Of a stretch of 64,000 nucleotides of DNA, positions 36,433-46,033 are shown one piece after another. The number at the start of each line of letters is the position of its first letter. Within the stretch, counting starts at the first letter, position 1. The stretch comes from Aliihoeflea sp052435735 (GTDB lineage Bacteria > Pseudomonadota > Alphaproteobacteria > Rhizobiales > Rhizobiaceae): contig JBQVNB010000009.1 in the NCBI GenBank assembly GCA_052435735.1, positions 85,363 to 149,362 on the forward strand, given 5' to 3'. The translations under genes were made by a program, and so were the position numbers. The notes under the pieces were generated by a model that was not told the DNA's origin, did not search any database, and saw only the letters and a program-made list of their open reading frames with translations.

Positions 36433-38240
36433 GCCATTGCCGCGTCGAGAATCCTGAACTGCACGGAGCGCGAGCCGTTCCAGTAATTGGACGCGATCGA
36501 GCCTGCAACATGCACTGTCTGGCCGCGCGACGTCGCCAGGAAATGGCCGAGGTCGGTCTCGGCCGAGCGGAAGGCCATGGCCTGAAGCCGCCCACCCATT
36601 TCCGATGCCAGTTCGACGCGCAGATGGCCGGTGCCCACGGCACGCGCGTCGAGAATACGGTGACGCGGGAGGGCGAGAATGGGTTGAGGGTGCCCGGCAC
36701 CGAACGGGCCTGCGGTTTCCATCGCGTCGAGCAGATCGAAGCGCGCGCCCTCGGCCGACAACGCAGCGTCGATCTTCAACGTCTCGCCCTCGCGCAGATC
36801 CTTGACCTGCGCTGCCGCTCGCTCCTCGAAGAAGGCGCGCAATTCGCCGAGCTTTTCGCGGCGAACGGTGATGCCGGCGGCCATTGCGTGACCACCGCCC
36901 TTGACGAGCAGGCCGGCATCGACCGCATCGCGCACGAGGCGGCCGAGGTCGAAGCCGGGCACGGAGCGGCCCGAGCCGCTGCCGACGCCGTTCGCGTTGA
37001 ACGAGATGGCAAAGGCGGGACGGCGCGCATGGTCCTTCAGCCGCGAGGCGAGAAGGCCGACGATGCCCGGATGCCAGTTGTCGCTGACGGCGACGAGCAC
37101 GCCCGGCCCGTCGCCATGGACGAGTTCAGCATCAGCCTGCGCCTTGGCATCGAGAAGCATGACGGCTTCCATCGCCTGCCGCTCCTGGTTCAGGCGGTCG
37201 AGCGTTTCGGCGATCGTGCCGGATTCAATGGGATCGTCGCAGGCAAGGAGCTTCGAGCCGAGCGCCGCATCCCCGATGCGCCCGCCGGCATTGATGCGCG
37301 GGCCGATGATGAAGCCGAAATGGAAAACATTGAGCGGCTCGCCGATCTTGGAGACCCGCGCGAGAGCTGCGATACCCGGATTGCCGAGCCGACGCGCGGC
37401 AGCCAGCCCCTTCACCACAAAGGCCCGGTTGACCCCGATGAGCGGAACGACGTCGCAGACCGTCGCCAGCCCGACCAAATCGAGCATCGACAGAAGGTCG
37501 GGCAAATCGGTGCGGCCGCGCGTGCGCAGGATGCTGGTAACGCGCACCAGCGTGACGAAGACGACGCCCGCCGCGCACAGATGCCCCTGCCCCGACAGAT
37601 CGTCCTCGCGGTTGGGATTGACGACGGCGATAGCGGCCGGAAGCGGCCCGCCGACCTGGTGATGGTCAAGGACGACGACATCTGCGCCCGCCTCGTTGGC
37701 CGCATCGACGGAAGGCGCACTGTTCGTGCCACAATCGACTGTCACGATCAGCTTCGCGCCGCGCGCGACGAGATCGCGCATGGCGTCCGGGTTGGGGCCG
37801 TAGCCCTCGAATATCCGGTCCGGGATGTAGATTTCGGCCGGCACGCCGAAATGGGCAAGATAGCGCTTCATCAGTGCCGACGAGCACGCGCCGTCGACAT
37901 CATAATCGCCGAAGATCGCAACCGGTTCGCGACGCTCGACCGCGTCGGCGATGCGTTCGGCGGCCTTGTCCATGTCGGTCAGCGACGAAGGGTCGGGCAG
38001 CAAGTCGCGGATGGTCGGATCGAGAAAGCGAGGCGTCTCGTCGAGCCCGACGCCTCGCGCGGCGAGCACGCGCGCAACGATGTCGGGCACGCCGTGCGAC
38101 TGGGCGATGGCGAGCGCGATGTTCTCCTGGCGCGGATCGAGCCGGTGTTCCCAGGCCAGTCCCCGCACCGACCGGCGCACGTCGAAGAAGTGCCGCCGCT
38201 CCAGGGTCAACGCGCTGCCCGGCGCGCCATCAGCCGGCAC
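36429..38240 (-). CDS. recJ: Single-stranded-DNA-specific exonuclease RecJ
   Basis: About 603 residues from a GTG that overlaps the end of hom; an ATG at 38267 or TTG at 38210 is also possible, as none has a good ribosome site. DHH-family motifs: FGDYDVDGACS, DCGTNS, VVLDHHQVG and INAGGRIG; DHHA1 motif GGGHAMAAG and a final OB fold. 5'-3' exonuclease used in RecF-type recombination and mismatch repair. Third gene of an alaC-hom-recJ unit. Confidence 0.93.
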   Translation of the reverse strand: MPADGAPGSALTLERRHFFDVRRSVRGLAWEHRLDPRQENIALAIAQSHGVPDIVARVLAARGVGLDETPRFLDPTIRDLLPDPSSLTDMDKAAERIADAVERREPVAIFGDYDVDGACSSALMKRYLAHFGVPAEIYIPDRIFEGYGPNPDAMRDLVARGAKLIVTVDCGTNSAPSVDAANEAGADVVVLDHHQVGGPLPAAIAVVNPNREDDLSGQGHLCAAGVVFVTLVRVTSILRTRGRTDLPDLLSMLDLVGLATVCDVVPLIGVNRAFVVKGLAAARRLGNPGIAALARVSKIGEPLNVFHFGFIIGPRINAGGRIGDAALGSKLLACDDPIESGTIAETLDRLNQERQAMEAVMLLDAKAQADAELVHGDGPGVLVAVSDNWHPGIVGLLASRLKDHARRPAFAISFNANGVGSGSGRSVPGFDLGRLVRDAVDAGLLVKGGGHAMAAGITVRREKLGELRAFFEERAAAQVKDLREGETLKIDAALSAEGARFDLLDAMETAGPFGAGHPQPILALPRHRILDARAVGTGHLRVELASEMGGRLQAMAFRSAETDLGHFLATSRGQTVHVAGSIASNYWNGSRSVQFRILDAAMA

Positions 38241-39543
38241 GCTCGATACGGATGACCTGCGGCACATCGACGAGGTGGCCGTCCTTCGTCACGCCGTCGA
38301 TCGCCTTGCGCACGGCCGCTTCCGTCGTCTCGTGCGTGACGAGGATGACGGTCTTGCGGTCCGCGCCGGCATCCCGGTCGGAATGCTGGACAATCGATTC
38401 CAGCGAAATGTCGTTGTCGGCCATGCGGCGCGCGAGCGCGGCGAAGACGCCGGTGCGGTCATAGACCGTCAGGCGGATGAAGTAGCCGCCGGCATGGGCG
38501 CGCATCTTCGCCTTCTTGCACGGCGCGAGTTCCTTGGCGGGGCGGCCGAAGACGGGGCCGTGCTGGAAGCCGGGACGGCTCTTGGCGATGTCGGCAATGT
38601 CGCCGATGACGGCAGAAGCCGTGGCGTTGCCGCCGGCTCCGGGGCCGGAAAGCAGCAGCTCTCCCAGAATGTCGGTCTCGATGGCGACCGCGTTGGTGAC
38701 GCCGTGGACCTGCGCGATGACGGAGGCGGTCGGCACCATGGTCGGGTGGACGCGCTGCTCGATGCCGGTCTCTGTCTTCTGCGCGACGCCGAGAAGCTTG
38801 ATGCGGTAGCCGAGCTCGGAAGCGGCGCGGATGTCCGCCTGCGTAATGTTCGAGATGCCTTCCATGTAGATATCGTCGGCGGCGATCTTGGTGCCGAAGG
38901 CAAGGCTGGTGAGGATCGCGAGCTTGTGGGCGGTGTCGTTGCCCTCGATGTCGAAGGTCGGGTCCGCTTCTGCGTAGCCGAGCCGCTGAGCATCGGCGAG
39001 GCAGTCCTCGAAGGAGATGCCCTCGGCTTCCATGCGGGTCAGGATGTAGTTGCAGGTGCCGTTGAGGATGCCGAAGACGCGCAGCACCGTGTTGCCGGCA
39101 AGCGCCTCGCGCATGGTCTTGATAACCGGGATACCGCCGGCGACCGCCGCCTCGTAGTTGAGGAGCACGCCGCGCTTTTCGGCGGCTTCGGCGAGCGCGA
39201 GACCATGCTTGGCGAGGAGCGCCTTGTTGGCGGTGACGACGTGATGGCTGGCGTCGAGCGCGGCCTTGACCGCCTCGCGGGCAGCGCCCTCTTCGCCGCC
39301 AATCAGTTCGACGAAGACGTCGATGTCCTTCGACTTGGCGAGCGCGACCGGATCGTCGAACCATTCCATGCCGTCGAGCGAAATGCCACGGTCGCGCGCC
39401 TTGTCGCGCGCGGCGACGGCGACGATCGAGATCGGCCGACCGCACTGGCGGGTGAGTTCTGCCGCCCTCTCGGTGACCAGCCGGACGACCGATGCGCCGA
39501 CCGTACCCAAACCGGCGATACCCACACGCAATGCTTCGCTCAT
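38230..39543 (-). CDS. hom: Homoserine dehydrogenase
   Basis: 437 residues. NAD(P)-binding motif GIAGLGTVGASV at the N-terminus, catalytic region NGTCNYILTRM and EADPTFDIEGNDTAHKL, then a C-terminal ACT domain (FIRLTVYDRTGVFAALARRM) suggesting feedback by an amino acid such as threonine. Monofunctional, with no aspartokinase fused. AAAGGA lies ahead of the ATG. Follows alaC by 39 bases. Confidence 0.95.
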   Translation of the reverse strand: MSEALRVGIAGLGTVGASVVRLVTERAAELTRQCGRPISIVAVAARDKARDRGISLDGMEWFDDPVALAKSKDIDVFVELIGGEEGAAREAVKAALDASHHVVTANKALLAKHGLALAEAAEKRGVLLNYEAAVAGGIPVIKTMREALAGNTVLRVFGILNGTCNYILTRMEAEGISFEDCLADAQRLGYAEADPTFDIEGNDTAHKLAILTSLAFGTKIAADDIYMEGISNITQADIRAASELGYRIKLLGVAQKTETGIEQRVHPTMVPTASVIAQVHGVTNAVAIETDILGELLLSGPGAGGNATASAVIGDIADIAKSRPGFQHGPVFGRPAKELAPCKKAKMRAHAGGYFIRLTVYDRTGVFAALARRMADNDISLESIVQHSDRDAGADRKTVILVTHETTEAAVRKAIDGVTKDGHLVDVPQVIRIERAG

Positions 39544-39582
39544 GCCCCGAATCGTCCTTTCAATATTCTGTTTTCGTCCTGC

Positions 39583-40800
39583 TCAGCGCCGGGCGCCGAT
39601 CTGCACCACATTGTCGGGCGCCGGAGCCGAGGCCCCCATGAACTTCTTGATCGAACGCGCCGCCTGGCGGATGCGATGCTCGTTCTCGACCAGCGCAAGG
39701 CGCACATAGTCGTCGCCATGTTCGCCGAAGCCGATGCCCGGCGCGACGGCGACGTCAGCCTTCTCAACGAGGAGCTTGGAGAATTCCAGCGAGCCGAGAT
39801 GCTTGTACTGATCGGGGATCGGCGCCCAAGCGAACATCGTCGCGGCGGGTGCCGGAATCGTCCAGCCGGCACGGCCGAATGCGTCGACCATGACGTCGCG
39901 GCGGCGGTGATAGACCTTGCGGACTTCCTCCACCTCGGTGCCATCGCCATTGAGGGCTGCCGTCGCGGCGACCTGGATCGGCGTGAAGGCGCCGTAGTCG
40001 AGATAGGATTTGACCCGGGTCAGGGCCGAGATCAGGCGCTCGTTGCCGACGGCAAAGCCCATGCGCCAGCCGGGCATGGAGAAAGTCTTCGACATCGAGG
40101 TGAACTCGACCGCGATATCCATCGCACCCGGCACCTGCAGGATCGAAGGTGGCGGCGCGCCGTCGAAATAGATCTCGGCATAGGCGAGATCGGAGAGGAT
40201 GATCAGGTCGTGCTTGCGGGCGAAGGCAACGACGTCCTTGTAGAAGTCGAGCGAGGCGACATGCGCCGTCGGGTTCGACGGGTAATTCATGATCAGCGCG
40301 AGCGGCTTGGGGATCGAATGCTTGATCGCGCGCTCGAGCGCCGGGATGAAGCCGTTGTCGGGCTCGACCTGCATCGAGCGGATGACACCGCCCGACATGA
40401 TGAAGCCGAAGGCGTGGATCGGATAGGTCGGATTGGGGCAGAGAATCACGTCGCCGGGCGCGGTGATCGCCTGCGCCATGTTGGCGAAGCCTTCCTTGGA
40501 GCCGAGCGTGGCGACGATCTGCGTGTCGGCATTGAGCTTCACGCCGAAACGGCGCGCATAGTAGTTCGCCTGCGCGCGGCGCAGCCCCGGAATGCCGCGC
40601 GAGGACGAATAGCGATGGGTGCGCGGATCGCGCACCACGTCGACCAGCTTGTCGACGATCGCCTTCGGCGTCGGCAGGTCGGGATTGCCCATCCCCAGAT
40701 CGATGATGTCGGCGCCCTTGGCACGGGCCGAGGCCTTCAGGCGGTTGACCTGCTCGAAGACGTAGGGCGGAAGACGGCGGACCTTGTGAAACTCTTCCAT
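39583..40800 (-). CDS. alaC: Class I aminotransferase, AlaC-like
   Basis: 405 residues, fold type I PLP enzyme. Hallmarks: IDLGMGNPDLPTPKAIVDKL, YPSNPTAHV (substrate asparagine), SDLAYAEIYF and PLP lysine in TSMSKTFSMPGWRMGFA. It is closest in pattern to AlaC (glutamate-pyruvate transaminase) or LL-diaminopimelate-type aminotransferases; the exact substrate cannot be read from sequence. First gene of the unit with hom and recJ. Confidence 0.88.
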   Translation of the reverse strand: MEEFHKVRRLPPYVFEQVNRLKASARAKGADIIDLGMGNPDLPTPKAIVDKLVDVVRDPRTHRYSSSRGIPGLRRAQANYYARRFGVKLNADTQIVATLGSKEGFANMAQAITAPGDVILCPNPTYPIHAFGFIMSGGVIRSMQVEPDNGFIPALERAIKHSIPKPLALIMNYPSNPTAHVASLDFYKDVVAFARKHDLIILSDLAYAEIYFDGAPPPSILQVPGAMDIAVEFTSMSKTFSMPGWRMGFAVGNERLISALTRVKSYLDYGAFTPIQVAATAALNGDGTEVEEVRKVYHRRRDVMVDAFGRAGWTIPAPAATMFAWAPIPDQYKHLGSLEFSKLLVEKADVAVAPGIGFGEHGDDYVRLALVENEHRIRQAARSIKKFMGASAPAPDNVVQIGARR

Positions 40801-40880
40801 GGGGCAATCCCGGCGCGGCTAGAGGGAATGGTGGCGGCTATACACAGTTTCAGGGCGACGGTCGAGACGGCCGGCCGTCG

Positions 40881-41210
40881 TCAGTTGCGTTCGATGCGGC
40901 TGATCGCGCCCTGTGCATGCGAGCTGCCGATCCGGCGCAATTGCGCCGCCGAAGAGGCCGGGGCAGAATCGGTCGCGGCCTGACTGTCGCGGCGGGCGCG
41001 CAGCTCGTCAGCGGTCGCGGCGCGTTCCGCGGGCGTGATCTGGGCCGTCGCCGGCTGCAGCGGAACGTTGAGATTGGGATAGACGCCCGATCCGACCGAG
41101 GCCGTCGAGGCGGACACGCCCGGGTCGGCCTGCGGGGCGGCGCACGCCGAAAGGGCCACGGCGAGGGCCGCCGCCGCGGCCGAAAGCTTCGAAATGAGAT
41201 GACCGGCCAT
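40881..41210 (-). CDS. Small lipoprotein, function unknown
   Basis: 109 residues. Signal peptide with lipobox LSAC (ALAVALSACAAP). The mature part is Ala/Ser/Gln-rich and probably unstructured. GAAAGAGGAAGA precedes the ATG, a strong ribosome site. Divergent from phaC across a 102-base spacer. Little else can be said. Confidence 0.65.
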   Translation of the reverse strand: MAGHLISKLSAAAAALAVALSACAAPQADPGVSASTASVGSGVYPNLNVPLQPATAQITPAERAATADELRARRDSQAATDSAPASSAAQLRRIGSSHAQGAISRIERN

Positions 41211-41312
41211 TCTTCCTCTTTCCGTCCTTCGGGCGGTTGCATTCGTTGGACCGCCCGCGTCCCATCGTGTTAGTCTGTAAAGAAAATGCCGCCGGGAGGA
41301 AGCGCAAAAATC

Positions 41313-43136
41313 ATGGCCGGCCCCAAGACCACGCAAGGTACGCAGAAGGCGGACGCTCCGGGTATCGAGGACTACCTCGTCAAGGACCCCGAGGAGTTCG
41401 CGGTCAATGTCTCCCACATGATGGAAGAGGCCGGAAAGGTGGCGGCTGCATGGACGGCGCCGCGCGAGGCCGGCGAAGTTCGCGACACGGTGGCCGAGCC
41501 GATGGCCGACATGGTCAAGACCTTCTCCAGGCTCACCGAATACTGGCTGTCCGACCCGTCGCGCGCGCTCGAGGCGCAGACGCGACTTTATTCGGGCTAC
41601 ATGGAAGCGTGGACGCGTTCCATGGCAAAGATCGCCGATCCCGACGCCGCTGCCGCGCCAGAGGCACCCGACAAGCGTTTCAAAGACCCCGACTGGGGCC
41701 GGAACGCCTTTTTCGACTTCCTGAAACAGACCTATCTCGTTACCTCGCGCTGGGCGAACGACCTGGTCGAGCATGCGGACGGGCTGGACGAGCATACGCG
41801 CCACAAGGCGGGCTTTTACGTCAAGCAGATCAGCCACGCCATATCGCCCTCGAACTTCATCCTGACGAACCCGGAGCTCTTCCGCGAGACGGTATCGAGC
41901 AACGGCGCGAACCTCGTGCGCGGCCTGAAGATGCTTGCCGAGGACATCGCGGCCGGCAAGGGCGATCTGAAGCTGCGCCAGTCCGACGCGTCGCGCTTCG
42001 AGATCGGCAAGAACATCGCGACGACGCCAGGCAAGGTCGTCGCGCGCTCCGACGTCGCCGAGATCATCCAGTACGAGCCGGCGACGAAGGACGTGCTGAA
42101 GCGCCCTCTCCTCATCTGCCCGCCCTGGATCAACAAGTTCTACATCCTCGACCTCAACCCGGAGAAATCGTTCATTCGCTGGGCGGTCGAACAGGGGCAC
42201 ACGGTCTTCGTGATCTCGTGGGTCAATCCGGACGAGCGGCATGCGCGGACCGGCTGGGAGGAGTATATCCGCGACGGCGTCCAGTTCGCCCTCGATACGG
42301 TCGAGAGGGCGACCGGCGAAAAGCAGGTTAACGCGATCGGCTACTGCGTCGGCGGCACGCTGCTCGCGGCGGCTCTGGCATTGTTCGCCAAGCAGGGCGA
42401 AAAGCGCATCGCCACCGCGACATTCTTCACCACGCAGGTCGACTTCACCCATGCCGGCGACCTCAAGGTCTTCGTCGACGAGGAGCAGATCGGCGCGCTC
42501 GAGCGCGCGATGGAAACTCGCGGCTATCTCGACGGCACCAAGATGGCGACGGCGTTCAACATGCTGCGCGCAGGCGATTTGATCTGGCCCTACGTCGTGA
42601 ACAACTACATGCGCGGCAAGACGCCGATGCCGTTCGACCTTCTCTACTGGAATTCCGATTCGACACGCATGAGCGCGGCCAACCACTCCTTCTACCTGCG
42701 CAACTGCTATCTCGAGAACAATCTGGCGACCGGCAAGATGAAGCTCGCCGGCAAGACGCTGTCACTCAAGGATGTGAAAATCCCGATCTACAATCTGGCG
42801 ACGAAGGAAGACCATATCGCGCCCGCGAAGTCGGTCTTCGTCGGCAGCGGCCTCTTCGGCGGACCGGTCGACTATGTCATGGCAGGGTCCGGCCACATCG
42901 CAGGCGTCGTCAACCCGCCCGCCGCCGGGAAGTACCAGTTCTGGTCCGGCGACGCGCCCAAAGGTGATTTCGACGACTGGGTCGCAAAGGCGACCGAAAC
43001 GCCGGGCTCGTGGTGGCCGCATTGGGACACCTGGATTCGCACGCAGGACGACAAGACGGCCAAAGCGCGGAAAATCGGCAAGAATACCGAGGTTCTGGCT
43101 GACGCACCTGGGGATTACGTCAGGGTGCGGGTGTAG
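41313..43136 (+). CDS. phaC: Class I poly(3-hydroxyalkanoate) synthase
   Basis: 607 residues from the ATG at 41313; an ATG at 41286 would give 616. Polymerises (R)-3-hydroxyacyl-CoA into PHA granules. The lipase-like box is GYCVGG, with nucleophile C345, general acid-base partners D500 (TKEDHIAP) and H528 (GSGHIAG). The N-terminal 100 residues are the variable domain of class I enzymes. No phaA, phaB or phasin gene is in the window. Confidence 0.93.
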   Translation: MAGPKTTQGTQKADAPGIEDYLVKDPEEFAVNVSHMMEEAGKVAAAWTAPREAGEVRDTVAEPMADMVKTFSRLTEYWLSDPSRALEAQTRLYSGYMEAWTRSMAKIADPDAAAAPEAPDKRFKDPDWGRNAFFDFLKQTYLVTSRWANDLVEHADGLDEHTRHKAGFYVKQISHAISPSNFILTNPELFRETVSSNGANLVRGLKMLAEDIAAGKGDLKLRQSDASRFEIGKNIATTPGKVVARSDVAEIIQYEPATKDVLKRPLLICPPWINKFYILDLNPEKSFIRWAVEQGHTVFVISWVNPDERHARTGWEEYIRDGVQFALDTVERATGEKQVNAIGYCVGGTLLAAALALFAKQGEKRIATATFFTTQVDFTHAGDLKVFVDEEQIGALERAMETRGYLDGTKMATAFNMLRAGDLIWPYVVNNYMRGKTPMPFDLLYWNSDSTRMSAANHSFYLRNCYLENNLATGKMKLAGKTLSLKDVKIPIYNLATKEDHIAPAKSVFVGSGLFGGPVDYVMAGSGHIAGVVNPPAAGKYQFWSGDAPKGDFDDWVAKATETPGSWWPHWDTWIRTQDDKTAKARKIGKNTEVLADAPGDYVRVRV

Positions 43137-43353
43137 ACAGACGGCACGAATTCACCAATACTCCGCGACGATCGGCGCAGGCGCCAAGTTGTGAATCCAA
43201 CGATTCGGCGGCTTGACACGGCAAGGCCGCTGCGCAGGTCAGGTGTTGTGCTCGACAGTCAATTCCGATAGGTCTCGACCCGGCCGGATGCTTTGCGCTC
43301 GCTTGTTTCGACGCGGAAGCCAGCCCAAACGAGACGCACCAAGGGGACACGCA

Positions 43354-44544
43354 TTGTCTGCAGAAGGTTCGCGCCGCCATAGCGCCCTCAATCGTGCTGT
43401 GCTTGCAGCGTTGACTGCGACCCTTCTCGCTTCCTGTTCGGCGACGTCCGACACCGACATGGCGATGTTCGGCTTCAATCCACAATATGGCGCGACGGGC
43501 GTTGCTATGCCGCAGGCCGCGCAGCCCACCGTCGCGGCGACCACTGGCGAAGCTTCTGCGACCGAGGGTGCCACTGCCGATGCGACGCCACAGTTTGCAT
43601 TCGACGAGACTGACCCGAGCCTTCCCGAACAGGTCGCTTCCGTCCCGACGATGACCAATCGCGAAATCGCCACGAGCGCCGATCCGGCCACCATGCCCGC
43701 AGATGGCGAAGCGCAGGTTGCCGCCGCCGCGACGAATGAATCCGCCGACGCAGAGGCGCTCGCGGCGACGACCGAACCTGCGCCGACGGCCGAGCCGGAA
43801 GTCGCCGTCCAGCCGGCGCCCGCCGCAGCTCCCGAGCCGCCAAAGCGCGGTTTCCTGTCCGCCTTCTTCTCCCAGCAGCCGGCCCAGGCCGCACCCTCGC
43901 CGATCGTCCCGCAGCAGGCTCCCGCTCCTGCCCAGCAGGCGGCCGAAGCGTCGAGGCCGATCATCGACCTGGAAGCCAATCGTGCGCCGGTTTCCATGGC
44001 AACGAAGCAGTCCCGACCGGTGATGATCAGCACCGCCTCGATCAGCGAGAACGCCCTGCCGGGCGTACGCGACAATGCGAATCTGTTCGAGATAACGCGT
44101 CGGAACGGCATCGACGACGACAGCGACATCGACCTGAACGAAGATGGCGGCCTCTATCAGGTCGCCTATGCGCCGGGCCTAGCGCGGCTCGCTCCGAACG
44201 GCCTCATGAAGCAGCATGACGACGTCGACGTCTCCTGCCTGCGACCGTCCCTCGTACGCGTCCTGAAGTCGATCGAAAGCCGGTTCGGCCAGAAGGTGGT
44301 CATCACTTCCGGCTTCCGCAGCGCCGAACGCAACCGCCGCGCCCGCGGCGCGCGCAATTCGCTGCACATGGCTTGCGCCGCCGCCGACATCCAGGTCGCC
44401 GGCGTCAGCAAATGGACACTTGCCGAATATGTGCGCTCGATGCCCGGCCGTGGCGGCGTCGGAACCTATTGCCACACGGAATCCGTGCATGTGGATGTCG
44501 GACCCGAACGCGACTGGAACTGGCGTTGCCGCCGGCGCGGCTGA
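43354..44544 (+). CDS. Lipoprotein with Peptidase M15-like C-terminal domain
   Basis: 396 residues from a TTG with AAGGGG six bases ahead. A lipobox LASC follows a hydrophobic segment. Residues about 40-240 are Ala/Pro/Thr-rich and disordered-looking. The C-terminal about 120 residues match zinc D-Ala-D-Ala peptidases of the M15 family: ITSGFRSAERNRRARGARNS, zinc ligands H338 and D345 in SLHMACAAADIQV and H379 in ESVHVDVG. It likely acts on peptidoglycan while tethered to a membrane. Confidence 0.82.
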   Translation: MSAEGSRRHSALNRAVLAALTATLLASCSATSDTDMAMFGFNPQYGATGVAMPQAAQPTVAATTGEASATEGATADATPQFAFDETDPSLPEQVASVPTMTNREIATSADPATMPADGEAQVAAAATNESADAEALAATTEPAPTAEPEVAVQPAPAAAPEPPKRGFLSAFFSQQPAQAAPSPIVPQQAPAPAQQAAEASRPIIDLEANRAPVSMATKQSRPVMISTASISENALPGVRDNANLFEITRRNGIDDDSDIDLNEDGGLYQVAYAPGLARLAPNGLMKQHDDVDVSCLRPSLVRVLKSIESRFGQKVVITSGFRSAERNRRARGARNSLHMACAAADIQVAGVSKWTLAEYVRSMPGRGGVGTYCHTESVHVDVGPERDWNWRCRRRG

Positions 44545-44611
44545 TCGCTCGTCGCGACGTTGCGTAACGCGCATTTCGGGACAAAAAGTTCGAAAAACAG
44601 GTGCTGCCGGG

Positions 44612-44640
44612 TTGTGCGTTCCGGCGAAGCTTATTATAAA
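44612..44640 (+). promoter_or_regulatory. Promoter of tRNA-Glu
   Basis: TTGTGC at 44612-44617, exactly 17 bases, TATAAA at 44635-44640; the mature tRNA begins 15 bases later. One of the best sigma-70 matches in the window. Confidence 0.65.
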
Positions 44641-44654
44641 CCGCCTCGTTGTAC

Positions 44655-44729
44655 GCGCCCATCGTCTAGCGGTTAGGACGGCGCCCTTTCACGGCGCAAA
44701 CAGGGGTTCGATTCCCCTTGGGCGTACCA
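44655..44729 (+). tRNA. tRNA-Glu (anticodon TTC)
   Basis: 75 bases including an encoded CCA. Acceptor stem GCGCCCA / TGGGCGT, D-loop ATCGTCTAGCGGTTAGGAC, anticodon arm with CCCTTTCACGG placing TTC at the anticodon, and T-arm AGGGGTTCGATTCCCCT. All arms pair. Confidence 0.97.
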
Positions 44730-44742
44730 ACACCCCCTCTTC

Positions 44743-45879
44743 TCATTTGCGAAGCGTAGCGCGGCCGGGCGACATCGAATCCAGGTCGATGCCGTGGTCC
44801 ATGATCGCGCGTTCTGGCGTTTTGCCGAGAATGAGCGCGGCAGCAAGCTTAGCCAGTGCGGGCGCCGTCTGGATACCGTAGCCGCCCTGCCCCGCCAGCC
44901 AGAAGAAGCTTTGCCCAGCGTCGCCCCACCCGACGACCGGGTTCTTGTCGGCCGCGAAAGTGCGCAGACCTGCCCACTTGTTTTCGATCCGCCGCACCTG
45001 GATATCGAATGCAGCTTCGACGCGGTCCACAGCCACGGCCACGTCGTACTCGTCCGGCTGCGCGTCGCAAGGCTCAGACGGCGTTTCGTCGGCGGGCGAG
45101 ATCAGGAGCCGCCCGGCATCGGGCTTGGCGTAGAATTCCTCGTCGATGTCGATGACCATCGGCCAGTGATGCGCGTTCGTGCCCTCCGGCAGCGCGATCA
45201 TCGCCGCGGTGCGCCGCTTCGGCACGAGACCGACGGGGGCAATCCCTGCCGTCTCGGCGACAACATCGCCCCACGCGCCGGCCGCATTGACGATGGTGGT
45301 GGCCCGAAAAGCATTCGCCCCGGCCTCGATCGTCCAGCCGCCGCTGCCGCGCCGGATCGCGTCGACGCCGGCATTGGCTCCGAACGTGCCGCCCCGCGTG
45401 CGAAACTGGCGCAGATAGCCTTGATGGAGGGCGTGCACGTCGATGTCCTGCGCGAAGTGCTCGAAAATGGCCGCTGCGACATGACCGCTGCGAAGAAGCG
45501 GGACGAGCGCGCGTGCCGCGGCCCCGTCGAGGCGTTCGACTCCCGCCGCGCCGGCCAACTCGCGCTGGAGCGCTTCGAGGCTTTCCATCTGGTCGTCGCG
45601 TGCGATCATCAATGCGCCGCGGGGCGTGAGAAGCGGACGGTCGAAACCTTCGGGCGGATCGTTGTAGAAGGCTTCGGACGCACGCGACAGCGCCCGGATG
45701 ACATTGGGGCCATAAGTGGTGGAGAACAGCGCCGCCGAGCGGCCGGTCGTATGGTAGCCCGGCTGGCTCTCGCGCTCGACGAGAAGGACGCGTGCCTTGT
45801 CGGCCAGCTCTGCCGCCACGGACGCGCCGGCGATACCGGCCCCGATGACGCAGATGTCGAAATTGGAATATTCGGCCAT
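44743..45879 (-). CDS. FAD-dependent oxidoreductase (DAO family)
   Basis: 378 residues from MAEYSNFD, with AAGGAG eight bases ahead. The dinucleotide motif is VIGAGIAGASVAAEL, and a glycine-rich C-terminal GQGGYGIQTAPALAKL completes the FAD site. RSAALFSTTYGP is typical of glycerol-3-phosphate/D-amino-acid dehydrogenase-like proteins. The substrate, possibly an amino or hydroxy acid, is not clear. It faces the tRNA-Glu gene. Confidence 0.88.
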   Translation of the reverse strand: MAEYSNFDICVIGAGIAGASVAAELADKARVLLVERESQPGYHTTGRSAALFSTTYGPNVIRALSRASEAFYNDPPEGFDRPLLTPRGALMIARDDQMESLEALQRELAGAAGVERLDGAAARALVPLLRSGHVAAAIFEHFAQDIDVHALHQGYLRQFRTRGGTFGANAGVDAIRRGSGGWTIEAGANAFRATTIVNAAGAWGDVVAETAGIAPVGLVPKRRTAAMIALPEGTNAHHWPMVIDIDEEFYAKPDAGRLLISPADETPSEPCDAQPDEYDVAVAVDRVEAAFDIQVRRIENKWAGLRTFAADKNPVVGWGDAGQSFFWLAGQGGYGIQTAPALAKLAAALILGKTPERAIMDHGIDLDSMSPGRATLRK

Positions 45880-46033
45880 GGCATGCTCCTTTTCGACCGG
45901 CTTAGCCGCGGGCGCCGGCAATGCTAACTCCAGACCGGCGAACTCGACACGCCAAGGGGTTGAATGCCGCCGCGCTTGATGCCAAGTCTGTCCTGATCCG
46001 AAATCAGACGACAAGCCCGCGGGTAAACGGCAA

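Noticed and set aside
37951..40983. 1010-residue open frame on the plus strand
   Set aside because: Antisense to recJ, hom and alaC, all of which are well supported.
43137..43353. Start of the M15-like lipoprotein at 43213
   Set aside because: The first 47 residues are charged, would bury the signal peptide inside the protein, and have no ribosome site; the TTG at 43354 does.
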